Below, piece after piece: positions 46,873 to 53,983 of a stretch of DNA of 64,000 nt (position 1 is its first letter; every line of letters begins with the position of its first letter). A program made the translations under genes and the position numbers. Under the pieces are notes generated by a model. The model had not been told where the DNA came from, did no database searches, and was given only the letters and a program-made list of their open reading frames with translations. The stretch comes from JAAYDF01 sp964511155 (GTDB lineage: Bacteria > Planctomycetota > Phycisphaerae > UBA1845 > PWPN01): assembly GCA_964511155.1 (NCBI GenBank), contig CAZEEJ010000001.1:23230-87229 (forward strand), given 5' to 3'.

Positions 46873-48837
46873 TCAACGCGACTTCTGATAAATCTCCCCG
46901 CCCGATCGCCGGAACGCTTCGCTCTGCTCCTGCATGCCTGCCTCGATCGCCGCCTTCTCGCTGAGATGCTTGCTCGCCGCGTATTCCCGCACCTGCTGCG
47001 TGATCTCCATACTGCAGAACTTCGGTCCGCACATGCTGCAGAAGTGTGCCGTCTTGGCCCCCTCCTGCGGCAGCGTCTGGTCGTGGAACTCCGTTGCCGT
47101 CTCCGGATCCAGCGACAGGTTGAACTGGTCCCGCCAGCGGAACTCGAAGCGTGCCCGGCTCAGGGCGTCGTCACGCGACTGCGCACCGGGATGCCCCTTG
47201 GCCAGGTCCGCCGCGTGGGCCGCGATCTTGTACGCCAACACCCCGTCACGTACGTCCTTGCGGTCGGGCAATCCCAGGTGCTCCTTCGGCGTCACGTAGC
47301 ACAGCAACGCACACCCGTACCACCCGATCATCGCCGCCCCGATCGCACTGGTGATGTGATCGTAGCCCGGGGCGATGTCCGTGGTCAGCGGCCCCAGCGT
47401 GTAGAACGGGGCCTCGTCGCACCATTCGAGTTGCTTGGTCATGTTCTCGTGGATCAGGTGCATGGGGATGTGCCCCGGCCCCTCGTTCATCACCTGCACG
47501 TCGTGCTCCCACGCCCGCCGGGTCAGATCGCCCTGCGTCTTCAGTTCGCCGAACTGGGCCTCGTCGTTCGCGTCGGCGATGCAGCCCGGCCGCAACCCGT
47601 CCCCGATCGAGAACGACACGTCGTACGCCGACATGATCTCGCAGATTTCATCCCAGTGCTCGTACGCGAAGTTCTCCCGGTGATGGGCCAGGCACCATTT
47701 CGCGTGGATCGACCCGCCTCGCGACACGATGCCCGTCACCCGTTGGGCCGTCAGCGGAATGTATCGCAGCAACACACCCGCGTGGATCGTGAAGTAGTCC
47801 ACGCCCTGCTCCGCCTGCTCGATCAACGTATCGCGGAAAATCTCCCAGGTCAGTTCCTCCGCCTTGCCGTCCACCTTCTCCAGCGCCTGGTAAATGGGCA
47901 CCGTCCCGATCGGCACCGGCGAGTTGCGGATGATCCACTCCCGCGTCTCGTGGATGTTCTCGCCGGTCGACAGGTCCATCACCGTATCCGCCCCCCAACG
48001 GATCGACCACACCATCTTCTCGACCTCCTCGGCGATCGAGGAACTCACCGCCGAGTTGCCCAGGTTGGCGTTGATCTTCACCAGGAAGTTCCGCCCGATG
48101 ATCATCGGCTCCAGCTCGGGATGGTTGATGTTGCACGGCAGAATGGCCCGCCCACGGGCAATCTCATCGCGCACGAACTCCGGCGTGACGATGTCCGGGA
48201 TCGCCGCCCCCCACGCCTGCCCGCCCAGGTGTCGCCCCGTTCCGTTCCCTCCCCCCTTGCCCGTGCCGTTGCCGCCCGCCTCACGCCGCTGGTTCTCGCG
48301 GATGGCTACGAACTCCATCTCCGGCGTGATGATGCCTTGGCGGGCATAGTGCATCTGCGTCACCCGCCGCCCCGGCTTCGCCCGCAGAACAGACCGAGTC
48401 AACTCGTTGGTGGCGGACCGAGCCAACTTGTTGGTGGCGATCGCATCGGCCTCCGCGCCCGACGGCGTCCGCGTGCCAACGAACCGCACCGCGTCCAGTC
48501 GCCGGTCCGCCAGCCGTTGCCGCCCATACTCCGAACTCGGGCCGGGCAACTGATCGACGTCGCCCCGGCCCACGACCCAGTCCAGGCGCAATGGAGTCAG
48601 CCCCGCTCGCACGTCGATCGCCACGTCCGGGTCCGTGTACGGACCCGACGTGTCGTACACCGTCACCGGCGGCTCAGCGCTTGCCGCCGTCACCGACCGG
48701 ATTTCCCGCATCGGCACCCGCAGCTCCGGATGCAGCCTGCCCGACACATAAACACGCTGTGAGCCCGGGAACGGCTCCCGCGTGATCACGCTGTTATCCA
48801 CCGCCGGCGCCAGCACCGCTTCTTTTGCACGAGCCAT
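46873..48837 (-). CDS. thiC: Phosphomethylpyrimidine synthase ThiC
   Basis: Radical-SAM-like iron-sulfur enzyme making the pyrimidine of thiamine from AIR; 654 aa, slightly long. TREPFPGSQRVYVSGRL opens it. VTQMHYARQGIITPEMEFVA, GRAILPCNINHPELEPMIIG, MNEGPGHIPMHLI and HFCSMCGPKFCS (cluster CxxCx4C) are diagnostic. Two additions are visible: a tandem 8-residue duplication (ATNKLARS/ATNELTRS, 48391-48438) and a Gly/Asn/Thr-rich linker. AAAGGA nine bases before ATG 48837 decides the start over two upstream ATGs. It is controlled by a TPP riboswitch 244 bp upstream. Confidence 0.97.
   Translation of the reverse strand: MARAKEAVLAPAVDNSVITREPFPGSQRVYVSGRLHPELRVPMREIRSVTAASAEPPVTVYDTSGPYTDPDVAIDVRAGLTPLRLDWVVGRGDVDQLPGPSSEYGRQRLADRRLDAVRFVGTRTPSGAEADAIATNKLARSATNELTRSVLRAKPGRRVTQMHYARQGIITPEMEFVAIRENQRREAGGNGTGKGGGNGTGRHLGGQAWGAAIPDIVTPEFVRDEIARGRAILPCNINHPELEPMIIGRNFLVKINANLGNSAVSSSIAEEVEKMVWSIRWGADTVMDLSTGENIHETREWIIRNSPVPIGTVPIYQALEKVDGKAEELTWEIFRDTLIEQAEQGVDYFTIHAGVLLRYIPLTAQRVTGIVSRGGSIHAKWCLAHHRENFAYEHWDEICEIMSAYDVSFSIGDGLRPGCIADANDEAQFGELKTQGDLTRRAWEHDVQVMNEGPGHIPMHLIHENMTKQLEWCDEAPFYTLGPLTTDIAPGYDHITSAIGAAMIGWYGCALLCYVTPKEHLGLPDRKDVRDGVLAYKIAAHAADLAKGHPGAQSRDDALSRARFEFRWRDQFNLSLDPETATEFHDQTLPQEGAKTAHFCSMCGPKFCSMEITQQVREYAASKHLSEKAAIEAGMQEQSEAFRRSGGEIYQKSR
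48391..48438. repeat. 24-bp tandem duplication inside thiC
   Basis: Two adjacent 24-bp units with four mismatches encode ATNKLARS and ATNELTRS, in frame, between the N-terminal domain and the conserved VTQMHYARQG block. Confidence 0.8.
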
Positions 48838-48925
48838 GTTTGCCATTCCTTTCATTCCCTGTCTCTGCAGCCGCCCATTCCGTGCGTGCACAGGCGCCCG
48901 TTTCGCGATCAAAACCGTCGCACGT

Positions 48926-48940
48926 GCTTGCCTCTTCGCG
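48926..48940 (+). repeat. Dispersed repeat family 1 core (copy 10)
   Basis: GCTTGCCTCTTCGCG with left flank TTCGCGATCAAAACCGTCGC. It lies inside the thiC leader, between riboswitch and start codon. Confidence 0.85.
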
Positions 48941-49080
48941 ACAAAAACGCGCAACCCGCCGCCAACCCGGACCCCGCGACACCTCGTGTGCGCGGTGCGG
49001 TACCCCGGAGGAAAAAGTATGTCGCATGCGGGAAACGGCGTCGACGAGCTTCCAGTACAGGTGGATGGGACGACGTCGCC

Positions 49081-49236
49081 TTCCCTACGCAGCTCCCGCC
49101 GGCCCACGGCAGCCCCCTGGGACTGCCCGCCGATGCACACCATCGGCAGCCGGGTTCCGCTGATCAGGTTCGAAGGGACTGCCGGCCGATCGGGCCGTGC
49201 ATCTCAGGCCCGCCGCGGGCGGGCCACCCCTAGCGA
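49081..49236 (-). promoter_or_regulatory. TPP riboswitch of thiC
   Basis: On the minus strand the THI-box elements appear in order: CTAGGGGTGGCC, CCTGAGATG, CCCTTCGAACCTGATC and GCTGCGTAGGGAA. Between CCTGATC and GCGTAGGGAA there are about 70 extra bases containing hairpin CCGATG-gtgt-CATCGG, far longer than usual in the P4/P5 arm. Binding of thiamine pyrophosphate should lower thiC expression. Confidence 0.93.
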
Positions 49237-49311
49237 CCATGTTTCTCCCCAGAGTGTACGAGCCAAGTACCCGCCCTGGCAAGTCATCGGGGTGCTGGAT
49301 CGAGACTCCAA

Positions 49312-49426
49312 CCCCGATCACGAGCCGAGACCAGGATCACGTACTGACACAAGGATCACGTACTGACACAAGGATCACGTACTGACACCAGGATTGCGAG
49401 TTGAGACCGGGATTGCGAGTCAAACC
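49312..49426. repeat. Tandem array of about six 19-bp units
   Basis: Two exact AAGGATCACGTACTGACAC units at 49351-49388 are preceded by one near copy and followed by two degenerate ones (CAGGATTGCGAGTTGAGAC, CGGGATTGCGAGTCAAACC). The last runs into the family 1 flank, showing the two repeat types share sequence. Confidence 0.85.
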
Positions 49427-49434
49427 CGCGACGT

Positions 49435-49449
49435 GCTTGCCTCTTCGCG
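49435..49449 (+). repeat. Dispersed repeat family 1 core (copy 11)
   Basis: GCTTGCCTCTTCGCG with left flank GCGAGTCAAACCCGCGACGT and right flank ACAACAAC, 68 bp past the isochorismatase-like stop codon. Confidence 0.85.
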
Positions 49450-49516
49450 ACAACAACAAAGACGTGGAAAAACCCTCCCCTGCAGCACAGCCTACCGCGG
49501 TTGCCCGACGTCGAAC

Positions 49517-50239
49517 CTACGGATGTGCGACATCACGGGAGGAATCACGCCCCGACAGGCGTGTGTGGTGATAGTGCCGTCGCCGCGGCCGACCCCGCCG
49601 TGAGTGGGTCGGCGGTGGGGGGGCGGTCAGCTCTTCCGTACGCACCAGCCGCACACCCTTCGCAACCAACTGCCGCAGTGCCAGTTCCTTATCCGCGTTG
49701 CTCCAGTAACCGCAGGCGTCCGTCACCACCGCAACGGCCTTGTGGCGGGCCACCAAGCCCAGCGCCAGGCTCTTGATCGCCCGCTCCAAGCCCACGCCCA
49801 CGATGATGTACTCATTCAGCCGCAGTTGAGTCAGAAAGCGGTCCGCTTTGGGATTGCCCAGCACCTCCCGGCTCCGCTTGCGAAAGATGAGTTGCCGGTA
49901 GTTCTTCCGCAGGTCGGGCGGCAGCGACAGGTAGTTGTCCGTCTCGACCATCGCCACCGGCGGCAGGAGCGTGAAGTCCGGCTTCCCCTGTCCCGGCGTC
50001 CCGTCGATGCAGTGCAGCGGCCACCCGTTCAGCGGTTCGCTCGGACGGTGTGACTCGATGGACGAGACCACCCCAATGCCGCGTTCGCCCGCCCACTCGA
50101 AGATCTTCCGCAAATGGCGGATCAATTCGTCGCGATCGGCCACCTGCAGGATGGCCCCCGGCTCCAGATAGTCCTGCTGGGTGCAGACGTCGATCAACAC
50201 CTGCCCCCAGGTGACGCCGTGCTTGACCTCGTCCCCCAT
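49517..50239 (-). CDS. Isochorismatase-like cysteine hydrolase
   Basis: Hydrolase of 240 aa of the isochorismatase/nicotinamidase superfamily. LIDVCTQQDYLEPGAILQVA provides the catalytic Asp region. SIESHRPSEPLNGWPLHCID resembles the ligand-binding SxDxH block. EYIIVGVGLERAIKSLALGL stands where the nucleophile Cys is expected, but the usual GVxxxxCV reads GVGLERAI here, so the Cys is absent. A basic His/Arg tail (about 30 residues) follows. ATG 50239 has GAGGGGGAG 7 nt upstream. Because of the missing Cys, catalytic activity is doubtful. Confidence 0.75.
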   Translation of the reverse strand: MGDEVKHGVTWGQVLIDVCTQQDYLEPGAILQVADRDELIRHLRKIFEWAGERGIGVVSSIESHRPSEPLNGWPLHCIDGTPGQGKPDFTLLPPVAMVETDNYLSLPPDLRKNYRQLIFRKRSREVLGNPKADRFLTQLRLNEYIIVGVGLERAIKSLALGLVARHKAVAVVTDACGYWSNADKELALRQLVAKGVRLVRTEELTAPPPPTHSRRGRPRRRHYHHTRLSGRDSSRDVAHP

Positions 50240-50450
50240 GCCAGGCTCCCCCTCGCCGTAAAATCTTTCTATATCAGGACTTGCTGCCATAGGACGCCGC
50301 CGGTAACGCTCCCGCCCCCCCGCTGGACTCGATCTGACCAAACTCGGGCGCGACGGGGAACTGGTACGGATCAACCGCCTGTGAAATCTTACCCCGCCCG
50401 GGCGAGATTTCTCCTCGGCAACGTGAATTTTCGACGAATCACCCGGGGGC

Positions 50451-50484
50451 AAAAAAAGAGCCCCGGCAGGGGGGGGCCGGGGCC
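50451..50484 (-). terminator. Strong intrinsic terminator
   Basis: Minus-strand GCCCCGGC, loop of eight mostly C, GCCGGGGC, then CTCTTTTTTT. Perfect 8-bp GC stem with a seven-T tail, the clearest terminator in the window. Confidence 0.85.
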
Positions 50485-50624
50485 GTTGGTTAGCCATCGC
50501 CCGGTCGGCATGCCGCTCCGGCTGGGGTGAGCCGGGGCGTTCAGGTGGGGGTCAGCCGACCCGATGCGATTAGCCTCTTGCCGTTGCATGTGAATCACGC
50601 AACGGCAACTCAGGGGGAAGCAAC
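50451..50624 (-). ncRNA. Candidate structured RNA (sRNA or leader)
   Basis: About 174 nt on the minus strand between a perfect -10 box and an intrinsic terminator. Visible helices: TTGCCGTTGC/GCAACGGCAA (perfect 10 bp, 50578-50608), GGTCGGC/GCCGACC extended by ATCGC/GCGAT, an inner CCGGCT/AGCCGG hairpin, and the terminator stem. It does not match SRP RNA, tmRNA, RNase P RNA or a known riboswitch by eye. It could be a free sRNA or a terminating leader of the isochorismatase-like gene, whose ATG is 212 bp further on. Confidence 0.55.
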
Positions 50625-50630
50625 CGACCG

Positions 50631-50636
50631 ATTATA
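50631..50636 (-). promoter_or_regulatory. Perfect -10 box TATAAT
   Basis: Minus-strand TATAAT with a predicted start near 50624. The -35 region at 17-19 bp (CTGCCG/TTCTGC) is poor, so strength is uncertain. Confidence 0.5.
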
Positions 50637-50799
50637 GGCTCGCGAATCTCAGCCGGCAGAACAATTGCCAAAAAATGTTGCCCCAGAGGAGCACACCCTG
50701 TCACCCAAGCCCCGCCCCGGCTCCGCAATCTGCGATCTCTGATCTCGACGTACGCGAAACGTCAACACGCCCGTTCCTGGCCTGCGACCAGTCCGTTCG

Positions 50800-51573
50800 C
50801 TAAACGGCCGGGCGTCGGAATCCGCTGAGCGCCAGCACACCTGCCAGACCCATCAAGAGCAGGCTGGACGGCTCGGGGACGCAAGCGTACGTGTATCCCC
50901 AGGTGACGGCGCCGTAGATGCTCACCGTCTCGGGGTCGTTTCCGGTGGGATCGGTGCCATCCCAACTGCTCAGGAATGTCACGAATGAGACCCCGCCGCT
51001 ATGGGCCGTTGCATCGTTCATCCAATCGCTTGGCCGATCCGAAAACGTCGTGCCGCCCCACCGTGGCTCCTTTCTGTTGTAATAGAAGGGCAGGTCGTCC
51101 TCGTCCGGTTCCGTGCGAGGCGGATCGATCGTATTCTGTCGATTTCCGGAGTTGCCGGATTCCGTGAAGTACTGCATCCACTGGAACTGCTGGCCCTCCG
51201 CCAGGCCAGACAGGCCCGACAGACGCATCCCAATCTCGGCACCGTGATTGCAATCGGGAGGCCAGTGTTCGTTGTCATCAAACGGAATATACGGGCTGAT
51301 CGCCAGGGTGCCGGTCACCGCAGCGGCGCCCGCAACGTAATTCCAGTTGCCGGTGAACTGGCTCTCCACCGGCTCAGAATTCAGAACATCCAGATAGGGC
51401 TGCAAACCGACCAAACCGACCCAAGTCGTGTCCGCCGTACGGGTGTAGCCTTGAGTCGGATGGGGACAGTCCGCCTTGCTTCCCTGCGGCATGTTCTCCG
51501 GAGGGATTATAGCACTCCAGCCATCGCTTCCAGAACACATGACGACCAACATGACGAGCAGCATTCGTTTCAT
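50800..51573 (-). CDS. PEP-CTERM sorted exported protein
   Basis: Protein of 257 aa with a signal peptide (MKRMLLVMLVVMCSGSDGWS) and a C-terminal PEP-CTERM signal: VPEPSSLLLMGLAGVLALSG then FRRP. The signal is cut and the protein attached or released by an exosortase (not in the window). The middle is beta-rich and acidic, without recognised domains (PYIPFDDNEHWPPDCNHGAE, GAEIGMRLSGLSGL). AGGAG six bases before ATG 51573 decides the start. An extracellular matrix role is typical of the class. Confidence 0.85.
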   Translation of the reverse strand: MKRMLLVMLVVMCSGSDGWSAIIPPENMPQGSKADCPHPTQGYTRTADTTWVGLVGLQPYLDVLNSEPVESQFTGNWNYVAGAAAVTGTLAISPYIPFDDNEHWPPDCNHGAEIGMRLSGLSGLAEGQQFQWMQYFTESGNSGNRQNTIDPPRTEPDEDDLPFYYNRKEPRWGGTTFSDRPSDWMNDATAHSGGVSFVTFLSSWDGTDPTGNDPETVSIYGAVTWGYTYACVPEPSSLLLMGLAGVLALSGFRRPAV

Positions 51574-52195
51574 AACCATCTCCTCTCAGAATAGCGGACA
51601 GCGATCGCACCTGAGGGCGCGCATCTCGCAAGACCTGACTTTTGCTTCTGTTTCGTTGAAGCTCTCGTCCGAGCTCTACCTTGTTGTCTTGTCAAAAGCC
51701 ACATCGGAAACAGGGGAGCACATCCGCATTCCGATGATGGTCTTGGTCTGGGCCTGTCGGCGCCCAGCACCTCAGTCCCTGATAGAAAATTTGATTCCGC
51801 GAGGGGCGGCGACGCGGCCCCGGGGGTGGGGGTGTGGCGGCGGGGGTGATTGGGCGACCCATGCCGGCAGTCCATCGTCCCCGTTCCCACCGGTGGTCAC
51901 ACGCTTTTGGCCCATTTCGCGGAAATAGCCCGGCACGCCGGGCGCCCGTGGGCCGCCGACGGGCAGCGTATGCATAGTATACTCCCTGATGCTGGCTGCT
52001 GCAAGGCTAAAATTGATAATTTCCGTTTTGGTTCAGTGCTCCCAAGGTACTTGTCCCGGCCTGTTCAAGGCCGAAATTGAGGATTTCGGTTTTTACCGGC
52101 GTCCTGGGCGACGTGGAGGTCGAGTAGGACGGCCCGCTTCTGGGGGCAACCGGGGCGGATGCGTGTGAGTTCCCGTGCCCGAACGACCCCCGCCT
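51574..52195. other. 622-bp spacer with a promoter-like site
   Basis: No convincing gene; a 67-codon minus ORF (51975-51772) that begins at the -10 box is rich in Pro/Arg/Gly and is not supported. Two imperfect copies of AAATTGATAATTTCCGTTTT lie at 52010-52029 and 52072-52093, the second as AAATTGAGGATTTCGGTTTT. Confidence 0.55.
51976..52004 (-). promoter_or_regulatory. Sigma-70-like promoter
   Basis: Minus-strand TTGCAG (51999-52004), 17-bp spacer, TATACT (51976-51981). It points toward the PEP-CTERM gene, whose ATG is about 400 bp downstream, leaving a long leader. Confidence 0.5.
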
Positions 52196-53275
52196 TCAGG
52201 TCAGCCGTCGGTGTCCGCGGAGAAGCTGGATCAGCCGGGCGAGTTCCGGCGGCGGCGGGGCTTCAAGCTCCATGGCGGCTTCCGAGACCGGGTGCGTGAA
52301 CCGGATGCGGTAGGCGTGCAGGGCCTGTTGTGAGGTCAGGGGCCGGTCATCGCCGGAGCCGGTCAGGTCGTGCTCCGAGACGTGGTGCCCGCCATAAAAA
52401 GTGTCGCCGACGATCGGATGTCCGAGGTACGACATGTGCACGCGGAGCTGGTGGGTCCGCCCGGTGCGGGGGAACAGGTGAACCAGGGCGAAGCCGCGGA
52501 ACCGCTCGACGACCTCGTACTCCGTGACCGCCTCCTTGGCGAGGCGGTGGATCAGCTTGGCCTGGGCGATGGGGTTAATGTACTCACGGGGGACGATGTA
52601 GCGGTCTTTGAGCGTGGGGTGGGCGCTCAGCGGTGCGTCGATCACGTCGCTGTCGAGCTGCGGGTTGCCCTCGACCGCCCCGAGGTAAGTTTTACGTACC
52701 GTTCGCCGCTCGAACTGAAGTGAGAGCCGCCAGTGGGCCTCATCGTGCTTGGCCACGAGCATGATCCCCGTGGTGTTCTTGTCGAGGCGGTGGACGATGC
52801 CCGGCCGGAAGGGATCTTCGCCGTGGCTGAGCGTGCCCGCGTAATGCACCAGACCGTTGGCGATGGTCCCGCCCTGCGTGGTCCGCGAGGGGTGGACGAT
52901 GATGCCCTTCTGCTTGTTGATGGCGAGGATGTGATCGTCCTCGTAGACGATGTCCAGGGGAATGTCCTCGGGGGCGATATCGCTGGGCTCGGGCGGCGGG
53001 ACGACCATGTCGATCCGGTCGCCGCCGTCGGGTTCGTAGCTGGCCTTGGTGGGGCGGCCGTTGACCAGGATCGCCCCGTGCTTGATGAGTCGCTGGATCA
53101 TGGTCCGCGACAGTCGGGGGAAGCGCCCGTGCAGATACTTGTCCAGCCGTCGCCCGGCCAGCCGCCGCCGGATGCGCAACACCACCTTGCGGGCCTCGTC
53201 GTTCTCGACGTCCGGCCGGCGCTCCGCCAGGTGGGGAGGCAGCAGATCTTCCTCTTCAAACTCCTGTTGAGCCAT
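52196..53275 (-). CDS. RluA/RluD-family pseudouridine synthase
   Basis: rRNA or tRNA pseudouridine synthase of 359 aa. An S4 RNA-binding domain (GRRLDKYLHGRFPRLSRTMI, about residues 38-100) precedes the catalytic domain. GIVHRLDKNTTGIMLVAK holds the nucleophile Asp165; FERRTVRKTYLGAVEG and HLFPRTGRTHQLRVHMSYLG are motifs II and III. The domain order is that of RluD, which modifies 23S helix 69, but the family is hard to split further. There is an acidic N-terminal extension of about 30 residues. ATG 53275 fits. The small coiled-coil gene lies 47 bp upstream on the same strand. Confidence 0.92.
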   Translation of the reverse strand: MAQQEFEEEDLLPPHLAERRPDVENDEARKVVLRIRRRLAGRRLDKYLHGRFPRLSRTMIQRLIKHGAILVNGRPTKASYEPDGGDRIDMVVPPPEPSDIAPEDIPLDIVYEDDHILAINKQKGIIVHPSRTTQGGTIANGLVHYAGTLSHGEDPFRPGIVHRLDKNTTGIMLVAKHDEAHWRLSLQFERRTVRKTYLGAVEGNPQLDSDVIDAPLSAHPTLKDRYIVPREYINPIAQAKLIHRLAKEAVTEYEVVERFRGFALVHLFPRTGRTHQLRVHMSYLGHPIVGDTFYGGHHVSEHDLTGSGDDRPLTSQQALHAYRIRFTHPVSEAAMELEAPPPPELARLIQLLRGHRRLT

Positions 53276-53322
53276 CGGCGCGCATGATACCCGGCAGGGA
53301 CCTCGCGGCCAACGACCCGCGG

Positions 53323-53577
53323 CTATTCGTTCAGCCGGCGCCGCAGGCCGTCGCGCTCGCGTTGCGTGGCCTCATGGTCGAAGACGACGTACTTCATCAC
53401 CAGTCGCCAGTCATCCATCGCCTCGCGGGTACGGGTGAGATTGGCTTTCATCTCCTCGTGCCGTTGCCGGGTTTCTTCCAGGAGCGCCAGCAGCCCGGCC
53501 CGCACCTCGACGGGCAGGGTGTCGATCCGTTGTCGGGCCTCGGCCAGCCTGGCCTGGAACGTCTGGTCGTCGATCAT
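53323..53577 (-). CDS. Small coiled-coil protein, unknown
   Basis: Helical, charged protein of 84 aa (ARLAEARQRIDTLPVEVRAG, LLALLEETRQRHEEMKANLT, MKYVVFDHEATQRERDG). Probably a coiled coil; no known domain. I believe similar short proteins occur in other planctomycetes, but that is from memory. AGGGGGGGAAAAG precedes ATG 53577. It lies directly before the pseudouridine synthase gene and is likely co-transcribed. Confidence 0.7.
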   Translation of the reverse strand: MIDDQTFQARLAEARQRIDTLPVEVRAGLLALLEETRQRHEEMKANLTRTREAMDDWRLVMKYVVFDHEATQRERDGLRRRLNE

Positions 53578-53983
53578 CTTTTCCCCCCCTGCAAGCCCCA
53601 TGAGAACACGCCCGCCCGGCCACGGTGCAGGCCGGGCGGCCCACCCCGTCATCCGCAGCAGGATTTCACCGAAGGGTCATACAGCAGTCTAGCCCGCGGC
53701 GGAGGCGGAAGTCCATTCGAGCCACTCCTGGCGTCGGCAGGGGGACGACTATCGGACACCCGCGGGCTTCTCGCACCACGGCAAGCGAGCTATGATGGGA
53801 GTTTCAGGGACCGGCGGGTGCCGGACCCACCGCCCAAGATGACAGCGCTGGACGGCGCTCGGTAGCGGTCGCCCCCTGTGGCGACCGGCGCCTGAAACGC
53901 CATCGCCGCCCAACGGCCGCCAGAGGCGGCGGCCGCTACGAACCGGCGCTGTCATAGTCAAATATAGGGACCGAGGATTGAGC
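53578..53983. other. 406-bp spacer with GC hairpins
   Basis: Divergent promoter region. Contains the hairpin CGGTCGCC-CCCTGT-GGCGACCG at 53866-53887, related to 41997-42020, and a purine/GC-rich GGCCGCCAGAGGCGGCGGCC stretch at about 53915-53934. No gene. Confidence 0.6.
53866..53887. repeat. Hairpin family GGYCGCC-CCTG-GGCGRCC, second copy
   Basis: Stem CGGTCGCC/GGCGACCG around CCCTGT. Compensating C-to-T and G-to-A changes relative to 41997-42020 keep the stem paired. Confidence 0.65.

Larger units (their letters stand above)
48838..49516. other. 679-bp thiC leader and downstream spacer
   Basis: Holds the TPP riboswitch (49081-49236), a 243-bp leader between it and thiC with a family 1 copy, a 19-bp tandem repeat array (about 49312-49426), and family 1 copy 11 near the stop of the isochorismatase-like gene. 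No gene beyond these. Confidence 0.7.
50240..50799. other. 560-bp spacer holding a candidate RNA gene
   Basis: Between two minus-strand genes. It contains a TATAAT box, strong hairpins and an intrinsic terminator (listed separately). The remaining parts, 50240-50450 and 50640-50799, show no gene; 50727-50746 has a short GCAATCTGCGATCT-like repeat. Confidence 0.7.

Noticed and set aside
48838..49143. N-terminal extension of ThiC to 49143
   Set aside because: It would read through the TPP riboswitch and the family 1 repeat; conserved ThiC sequence starts after 48837.
49312..49426. CRISPR-like repeats
   Set aside because: Units are contiguous with a 19-bp period and no spacers.
50451..50624. 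SRP RNA, tmRNA, RNase P RNA or c-di-GMP riboswitch
   Set aside because: The defining conserved motifs of these RNAs are not present in the transcript as read.
51772..51975. 67-codon ORF starting at the promoter -10 region
   Set aside because: The start codon overlaps the -10 box, no ribosome site is possible, and composition is Pro/Arg/Gly as in random GC-rich sequence.
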